From Cytospora piceicola (lineage: Eukaryota > Ascomycota > Sordariomycetes > Diaporthales > Cytosporaceae), in contig JALQBC010000002.1 of the NCBI GenBank assembly GCA_023375675.1, positions 1,488,001 through 1,552,000 on the forward strand: a DNA stretch of 64,000 bases, given 5' to 3'. Position 1 is the stretch's first letter. Every line of letters begins with the position of its first letter. Under the pieces are notes generated by a model. That model had not been told where the DNA came from. It saw only the letters and a list, made by a program, of their open reading frames with translations, and did not search any database. Shown one piece after another: positions 58,438 to 64,000 of this stretch. The translations under genes were made by a program, and so were the position numbers.

Positions 58438-61263
58438 ATGGACACGACAGCCAACATTGCGACTGGCTCTTCGGATGCCAACGCCAACGCCAACAACAAC
58501 AATCTGCCAACCCGCCCCAGCCGCGAGCCGTCGAGCGCCTCCACAATAAAGGGTGATATCAGCAGCTACCCACCTTCCCAGCTCGCGACGCAAACATCCA
58601 CCTACCAGTCCTCACCCTTGACCTCCCGCGAAACCTCCCCCAACCGGCCGCTGGTACGCTCTGGCCCTTCAAAACCTGCCTCCACAACTGGCAGCACGAC
58701 GAATACCACCTCCCAAGACACAAGTCCAACACGGACGCCTAAACACCCATCCGCAAGTGCGCCGACGAGTGCTAAAATATCCGCTGCTACTACACCAAAT
58801 CTGGGACCCTTCCATACCGATGCGACTCCCGGCGTTACGGCTCCACACAAATCGCCTGTTACTGCCGAGCACTTGAAGGAAGGTCCACGCTGGCCGGTGT
58901 CTCCGCGATTACGCTCACCTCCTCCTGCAGCAGTCCTCAACCGGCCGAACCTTCCCCCTCCACGAAAGGGCGAGCTGGAAGCACCATCGATCCATGTCCA
59001 GCGTTCATCCCCTCCCCTGGCCCAACAACCCCCGGACTCGAGTCAGAGCGACAACGACGGTGAGGAGCCCCACCTGCAGCCTGGTATGAGGACGCCCGCC
59101 CGCGGTGCTAGCGGCAGTACCACGACATTGGAAACCGTGCAAGAGGCCAGCCCACTCGCAACTCCCCAAGAGGACGACGGAACTTCGGAGAAGGTGGACG
59201 ACGTTACTGCATCCGAGGCAGGCTCACAAGCCGACCATCTCGAATTCTCGGCCCTCAAGACGGCCAAGGCGAGCGTCGCGGCCTTCAACAATGACAGCGG
59301 AAGTGACAGTGGAAGTGTCAAGGGGAACAGGAGACTGGCCGCAACGAGCGTGCCACCTCCCCTGTCATCACGGCAGTCGAGCATGTCAAACAAGAAGGCC
59401 AAGCCCTCAGAGGGATCTGTACAACACATGACGGTCGAAACAGAAACGGTCACCTCGATTCCGCAACATTCGTTGGCACCGGTGGCCCTGAAAGAAGGTG
59501 CCAGTGGGACCCTCAGGACGAAGCCCAGCTCGGAGACGATACGGCCTAGGAAGGAAAAGAAAAAAACATCTCGGAAACAACCGAATGTCGGATCTGGCAC
59601 TGGTGAGACATTACAATTATCATCTACAATTCACGCTCCTCGGCTTCGCCATCATCAGTCGATGCGATCAGTCTCCTCAACGACGGATGCACTGATCTCA
59701 CCGACCAAACCATGTACTCAGAGTACATATGATGATGGGGTCATCCGTGCTGAAGCCATGACTCCGCGGCAGATTTCGTCGCCGCATGCCCGCAGCTACA
59801 GCCTCAACAACGTGAGCGGCTTGCTAACAAAATCTCGTGTAGCGTCTTCTAAAGCAGACATCTTCGAAGCAAAGATTGCCAGCGCTGTGGACGAGGCAGA
59901 CACGTCGGACTCGGATGAGACTTTCGTTTATGATTCTAACCCCCCAGATACCAACGATCGACCTAGAAGGTTTCACTCCAGGACTCCAAGCGCGACATCG
60001 ATGGCCAGCCAGGTCGACAGGAACGGCCTGCGTGCCTTCAATAGCATATTGGAGAACCCCGGCCCGAGCGCTGCCGTCAAAAGGAATATGAAATTCGTCA
60101 ACAGTTTCAACAGTAGTGGTAACGAGATGGCGATGGCAGACGAAGAGGGGAAGGGCTCCGCTCGAAGTACCGCAGGATCAGCTCGAGGTACAGGTCGCGT
60201 GCATCACCATCATTTTGGTCGGTGGGGCCGCAGCGGCGCGAATGGTCACACTTCACTGTTCGACAACGACGCACCTTTTCACATCAGCAATACGACGGCG
60301 CAGAGGTCCAAATTCTCGACCAACAGCTCAAGGGTATCTTCTGGGCCACCTAGCCCGAGGTTTCTGAACGCTGGCCGGCTGACCGCCACAGGCAAGCGCG
60401 GGATGCATTCGGCCAGTTACGATCTGGATGATACCGGCGGGGCGGATGATGAGAGGACGCCGCTCATACATGGATCCGTGCGATCATCGAGGTCAGGCAG
60501 GGCACGTCGTGGCCAGCCAGTATCGCTGCAGTCCCTCGAAAGCCAAAACTACAGGAGAAATCCTTCCGTGTTGAATCGATTTGCCAACTGTCTTGTTCTC
60601 ACCGTCATGCTGTTGTTGGTTGTGTCTGGGGCTATTGGCTTCATGTTCGCGACCTCTCAGCCTCTGATGGATGTTCAGCTCACCGCCATTAAAAGTGTCG
60701 TTGCAGCGGAACAAGAGCTAATATTCGATATCACGGTCAAGGCGTACAATCCGAACGTCGTGGTGATCACAGTTGACCAGGCAGACATCGAGGTGTTCGC
60801 GAAGTCACCGCACGCAGGGACCGATTCTGAATGGTGGCGTCGACCGGAAGATCATGATCACTGGGATTCTGGGGATGGCGAACTACACACCGCACAAGCA
60901 AAAGAAGCGCCGCCGGTGGACGATAAGGCCCCCAACATGCGGCTCGGCACCATCAGCAAGCTCGACAACGCCCTGTCGTTCGAGGGGTCCTTCTTCAACT
61001 CGGGCATGTCCGAGTCGTCGGGCGAGGTCAAGCTGCGGGCGCCGGGCAACGGCACGGTCGGGGGCCCGGAGCGCTGGGAGCGGATCCTGCAGGACGAGTT
61101 CGACCTGATCATCAAGGGCGTTTTGAAGTACTCGCTCCCCCTGAGCCAGCGTGTCAGGAGCACGACTATCTCGGGGCGGACGACAGTCAAGCCTAACGCG
61201 GCGAACGACCCGACAGGTAACGGGACGGAGCCCATCACGGATCCGCAGCTACCGGCGGAGTGA
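58438..61263 (+). CDS. VAC7: Vac7-like vacuolar membrane regulator of PtdIns(3,5)P2 synthesis
   Basis: Single exon, 941 aa. The long Ser/Pro/Thr-rich cytosolic region (1-710) contains the conserved acidic block EAKIASAVDEADTSDSDETF and VYDSNPP at about 476-505, a Vac7 hallmark, and DERTPLIHG near 690. One membrane segment (CLVLTVMLLLVVSGAIGFMFA, about 716-736) is followed by a luminal domain (about 740-900) with the repeated-strand pattern of LEA14-like folds (FDITVKAYNPNVVVITVDQADIEVF). In yeast, Vac7 activates the Fab1 lipid kinase complex with Vac14 and Fig4, controlling vacuole size and inheritance. Start ATG 58438 gives a typical disordered N-terminus. Confidence 0.9.
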   Translation: MDTTANIATGSSDANANANNNNLPTRPSREPSSASTIKGDISSYPPSQLATQTSTYQSSPLTSRETSPNRPLVRSGPSKPASTTGSTTNTTSQDTSPTRTPKHPSASAPTSAKISAATTPNLGPFHTDATPGVTAPHKSPVTAEHLKEGPRWPVSPRLRSPPPAAVLNRPNLPPPRKGELEAPSIHVQRSSPPLAQQPPDSSQSDNDGEEPHLQPGMRTPARGASGSTTTLETVQEASPLATPQEDDGTSEKVDDVTASEAGSQADHLEFSALKTAKASVAAFNNDSGSDSGSVKGNRRLAATSVPPPLSSRQSSMSNKKAKPSEGSVQHMTVETETVTSIPQHSLAPVALKEGASGTLRTKPSSETIRPRKEKKKTSRKQPNVGSGTGETLQLSSTIHAPRLRHHQSMRSVSSTTDALISPTKPCTQSTYDDGVIRAEAMTPRQISSPHARSYSLNNVSGLLTKSRVASSKADIFEAKIASAVDEADTSDSDETFVYDSNPPDTNDRPRRFHSRTPSATSMASQVDRNGLRAFNSILENPGPSAAVKRNMKFVNSFNSSGNEMAMADEEGKGSARSTAGSARGTGRVHHHHFGRWGRSGANGHTSLFDNDAPFHISNTTAQRSKFSTNSSRVSSGPPSPRFLNAGRLTATGKRGMHSASYDLDDTGGADDERTPLIHGSVRSSRSGRARRGQPVSLQSLESQNYRRNPSVLNRFANCLVLTVMLLLVVSGAIGFMFATSQPLMDVQLTAIKSVVAAEQELIFDITVKAYNPNVVVITVDQADIEVFAKSPHAGTDSEWWRRPEDHDHWDSGDGELHTAQAKEAPPVDDKAPNMRLGTISKLDNALSFEGSFFNSGMSESSGEVKLRAPGNGTVGGPERWERILQDEFDLIIKGVLKYSLPLSQRVRSTTISGRTTVKPNAANDPTGNGTEPITDPQLPAE

Positions 61264-61436
61264 CGGTGAGGCGGGATGAGATGGAGGAGTGTAATGGGTA
61301 CTGTACATATCAAAAGGGAATGTTCCCATCCCATGCGGGGGAGTGTGCCTTGAGCACCGCTGGACAACCACTGACGTGGATATCCGTTCTTGTTTCCCTA
61401 TGTCCAACCCCTAGCCAAACCCACCGACAAACCAAC

Positions 61437-61463
61437 CACACACACACACACACACACACACAC
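61437..61463. repeat. CA dinucleotide microsatellite
   Basis: About 13 uninterrupted CA units, 180 bases after the Vac7 stop codon. Confidence 0.9.
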
Positions 61464-62110
61464 CGCCGGACAGCCCGGTACTTTTCTCCTTCCACCTTTG
61501 TTCTTCATTGTAATTCAGCGTTTGCATGGACTGGCATGGCGTTTTGATTCCCATTTTGGGAAGGCCGGGGGAGGGGGGTTGGAGGCTGTTGGCATGGCGT
61601 TGGAGAATGGATTGAGAGGGGAAAAAAACACAAAACGGTGTCTAATGGCCCCACGGGATGAAGAAAATAGAAGAAGAAGAAGAATGAATCATGTTGGGGG
61701 GGCGGGCTGTCATATTTCCCACTGCGAAACTTGACGCAGACACACATTTCATGGCTCGGGAAAGAGGGAAGCACTGCTGCCACACAGCGCACCACAGCAT
61801 CGCAGCATCACATTACATCACACGGGATGGCTTTTTTGTTTCTTTCTTCATCATTGTTTTCATTGCAGGGCGCTGCTCAGTTCGAAGGGGAAACGGGATT
61901 ACGTTCGGGGGTGGGGAGGGGGGGGGTGGTCTAGGAATGACCTCGGGAATGAAAGAGGGGGTGGGGGGGATAAATATCGATATTTGAGCATCACCATTCA
62001 TCAAGCCATATGGAAGCCATACACCAGAATACAGATTTCAACATTGCATACGTGGGAACCCTGTCCCCCCCAAGGGGGGTTGTTGGTTTTAGGAGTGGTT
62101 TTTTCCCCCC

Positions 62111-62136
62111 ACTCCTCTGCCGCACTCCTCTGCCGC
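62111..62136. repeat. 13-bp tandem duplication
   Basis: Two perfect copies of actcctctgccgc, immediately left of the 9-bp array. Confidence 0.85.
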
Positions 62137-62160
62137 CTGCACAATGTTGTCACAAGTGCC

Positions 62161-62284
62161 TTGCTTGCCTTGCTTGCCTTGCTTGCCTTGCTTGCCTTGC
62201 TTGCCTTGCTTGCCTTGCTTGCCTTGCTTGCCTTGCTTGCCTTGCTTGCCTTGCTTGCCTTGCTTGCCTTGCTTGCCTTGCTTG
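62161..62284. repeat. TTGCTTGCC minisatellite array abutting gap
   Basis: Almost 14 perfect copies of the 9-bp unit ttgcttgcc run directly into the N gap, so the true copy number is unknown. None of the six frames of the unit contains a stop codon, so reading frames through it are uninformative. Confidence 0.95.
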
Positions 62285-62382
62285 NNNNNNNNNNNNNNNN
62301 NNNNNNNNNNNNNNNNNNNNNNNNNNNNNNNNNNNNNNNNNNNNNNNNNNNNNNNNNNNNNNNNNNNNNNNNNNNNNNNNNN
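62285..62382. other. assembly gap (98 N)
   Basis: 98 undetermined bases. Since the left flank is a tandem array, the gap probably marks collapsed or unresolved repeat copies rather than a known distance. Confidence 0.99.
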
Positions 62383-62629
62383 TCGAGGGCATGTGTGATC
62401 TTGTCGCGCATGTAAGCCAGTCCGAGGGGAGGCGAGCACTCAACATTACTTGAGTAACCGATCTTTTCTCCTCTAAAACCCATAAACATGGCACCTAGAT
62501 ATCGACCAATGGAATTCAGATTAGTAATTACATACTGGAGACCACTAGGCTATTCATAAGTGTACCCTAGGGTACGTTCGGAGTAAATTCAGAGCTGGTG
62601 TAGATGATAGAAGGCAGTTTTCAACAGTA

Positions 62630-63274
62630 TTACAACGTCTCATGCATGTGTGACCTGGCCCTGAGTTTTACCAGCGTACTTAGGTAGGCACTCTTGGTCT
62701 TCTGCCTCCAGTCCAGCCACCTTTTCCGGATATCTTCCACGTTTCTATCCAGGGCCCGAGCTGTGAGAAGAACACCAAGTCGTCGTCCTCCGGCACCTCC
62801 TGCACCCGGCCGGTGCTGCTGGTGTTTTGCCTCCTTAGAAGCAGCAGCCATACCAGCGGAGGCAAGCAGCAGAGCGTCGGCCTCTTCGTGCAGTTCTCTG
62901 GAGTTCCAATAGCCGTTCATGCCGGCGATGCGCCCTCTCTCTTTTTTGAGATTCTTTATCTCCTGGGGTATCCAGGTGCTCTCCTTCTCCATTTCCTTCT
63001 GTTGATATGTGCTGTGCTTGACCACTTCTTCCGTTAGGCCGCAGATGATGTGTGTCACTGACCGGAGATCATGTAGTAAGGACACCACAGCCTTGTCCTG
63101 CGAAATCGGCCCCTTTTCCTTGGCCCTCCCCTGATGATGCTTTACCAGGACATCTTCTGTAGCTTTTTGGACGTCACATGCTTTGTCATGCAGGCTTAAA
63201 ACTGGTTTGATGACCGGAACTTCATCTGTAATTTCTTTGGCCCACTGTTTCCTTAACGGCTGTGCCTGTTCCAT
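62630..63274 (-). CDS. coiled-coil reading frame of unknown function
   Basis: The frame is open from 63433 down to the stop at 62630; the first ATG in it is at 63274 (214 aa), so an upstream exon or a truncated 5' end is possible. The sequence is rich in Lys, Glu and Gln with helical, coiled-coil character (MEKESTWIPQEIKNLKKERG, WNSRELHEEADALLLA), a Gly-rich patch (PGAGGAGGRR) and a basic C-terminus (IRKRWLDWRQKTK). I recognise no domain. Its position between an assembly gap and AT-rich palindromic DNA makes a mobile-element-derived or truncated gene as likely as an ordinary one. Confidence 0.4.
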   Translation of the reverse strand: MEQAQPLRKQWAKEITDEVPVIKPVLSLHDKACDVQKATEDVLVKHHQGRAKEKGPISQDKAVVSLLHDLRSVTHIICGLTEEVVKHSTYQQKEMEKESTWIPQEIKNLKKERGRIAGMNGYWNSRELHEEADALLLASAGMAAASKEAKHQQHRPGAGGAGGRRLGVLLTARALDRNVEDIRKRWLDWRQKTKSAYLSTLVKLRARSHMHETL

Positions 63275-63433
63275 ACGCTCTTGCAAGCGGTGGAGCCAGT
63301 TGCCGAGTATGTGATGGGGTGTTAGAAGGAAACCCAAAGTGCTGTTTTTGCCATCATCTTCGCCGATATTTCCCCTTACTCTATCCCTACTGTCTCGACA
63401 ACGAGAGGTAAATATTTCCGATTTTGGTAGGTT

Positions 63434-64000
63434 CTAACTCCTGAGACACTATTTCGGGAGTAAATCCTCAAGGTTAAGATATATTTCTAGAGCTAAGACC
63501 TTTAGTTCTCGAGTTAAGGTTTTATCTCGTGAGTAACTCCTTAAGGACTTAAGGAGAGGTTTGTTTAGTTCTCTCGAAGAGAAGTTTGTTCAGTTTCTCT
63601 CGAGGAGAGGTTCTCTCTCGAAGAGAGGTTTACTTTACTTAGCTTTTCGTAAGGTTTATATAGTAAAGCTACCTCCTTCTTAAGGTTTCTAAAACTTCGA
63701 AGTATTTCGGAAGCCTTATTAAATATTAAGCAGAATGTCCAAAGCTATGATAATACCCCTTAGGCTTTTATATCGAAAGAACGACTTTAGAAATAAATAT
63801 CTTAACTTACAATATATATATTAGATTCGAAGGTATACTCTAGAAATAGAGACAGTGTCTTAGGAAAGACCTGCCGAAAATGAAGAATATTTACTCTCGG
63901 TTAACAGGGATTACTAGTAATGCATAGAGAAGATTGCCCTTTCCGAGTAATGCAAGCGCTTATACCACTTCCTCGCCTTGTCCGTCGCAAGATACAGCTC
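63434..64000. other. AT-rich, palindrome-dense right edge
   Basis: A sharp compositional change occurs here. The DNA is AT-rich and packed with short inverted repeats: CTCTCGAAGAGA at 63571-63582, a CTCTCGAGGAGAG copy near 63597-63609, CTCTCTCGAAGAGAG at 63613-63627, and CCTTAAGGACTTAAGG near 63540-63553. No coding frame is seen. It may be an eroded repeat or transposon end. Confidence 0.5.

Larger units (their letters stand above)
61264..62284. other. intergenic 3' flank of Vac7
   Basis: No gene is seen. It contains a CA dinucleotide run, G-rich tracts near 61915-61930 and 61958-61969, a 13-bp duplicated unit at 62111-62136 and the start of a 9-bp tandem array that ends at the assembly gap. 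Confidence 0.55.

Noticed and set aside
61984..62494. Open frames in all six phases across the 9-bp array and gap
   Set aside because: The repeat unit is nine bases with no stop in any frame, and the gap is undetermined; no real protein can be inferred.
1..64000. CRISPR arrays, prophage or bacterial operons
   Set aside because: All supported genes are eukaryotic with spliceosomal introns; the tandem repeats lack spacer-repeat structure.

Overview
The window is nuclear DNA of a filamentous ascomycete, most likely a Sordariomycete. The evidence is short introns (55-320 nt) with GTRNGT donors and CTAAC-type branch sites, proteins typical of Pezizomycotina (QDE-1-type RNA-dependent RNA polymerase, Vac7, fungal caspase-like domain, secreted GH31/GH43/GH79 enzymes), GC-rich codon use and long intergenic stretches. 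No rRNA, tRNA, CRISPR array or intact transposon was recognised. Intron borders below were set by hand from splice motifs, frame and family conservation.

Layout. 0-14 kb is a run of minus-strand metabolic and secreted-protein genes: fatty aldehyde dehydrogenase, a DOMON/cytochrome b561 membrane protein, a cytochrome P450, a secreted GH31 alpha-glucosidase and a secreted GH43 exo-1,3-galactanase-like enzyme. 14-17 kb holds a caspase-like protease domain fused to C2H2 zinc fingers. 17-24.5 kb is gene-poor and contains a decayed plus-strand NB-ARC (NLR-type) gene. 24.5-28 kb carries a DUF3445 heme-dependent demethylase-like protein and a secreted GH79 enzyme facing each other. 28-30 kb is AT-rich and carries a diverged direct repeat. 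30-42 kb is housekeeping and regulatory: RNA-dependent RNA polymerase, arrestin-like trafficking adaptor, Dim1 rRNA dimethylase and a fungal protein of unknown function. 44-46.4 kb is a divergent ribosomal protein pair (uL16/RPL10 and eL30/RPL30) sharing one promoter. 50-52 kb is a coiled-coil protein. 58.4-61.3 kb is Vac7. The right end has a 9-bp tandem array running into a 98-N assembly gap, a coiled-coil reading frame of unknown role and an AT-rich stretch full of short palindromes.

No multi-gene pathway is evident. The secreted GH31, GH43 and GH79 enzymes point to use of plant alpha-glucans and arabinogalactan-type glycans. The least ordinary content is the caspase-like/zinc-finger fusion with an NLR relic 3.8 kb away in divergent orientation, followed by a TACCTAGGTA palindrome that recurs only in intergenic DNA and the palindrome-rich right edge.
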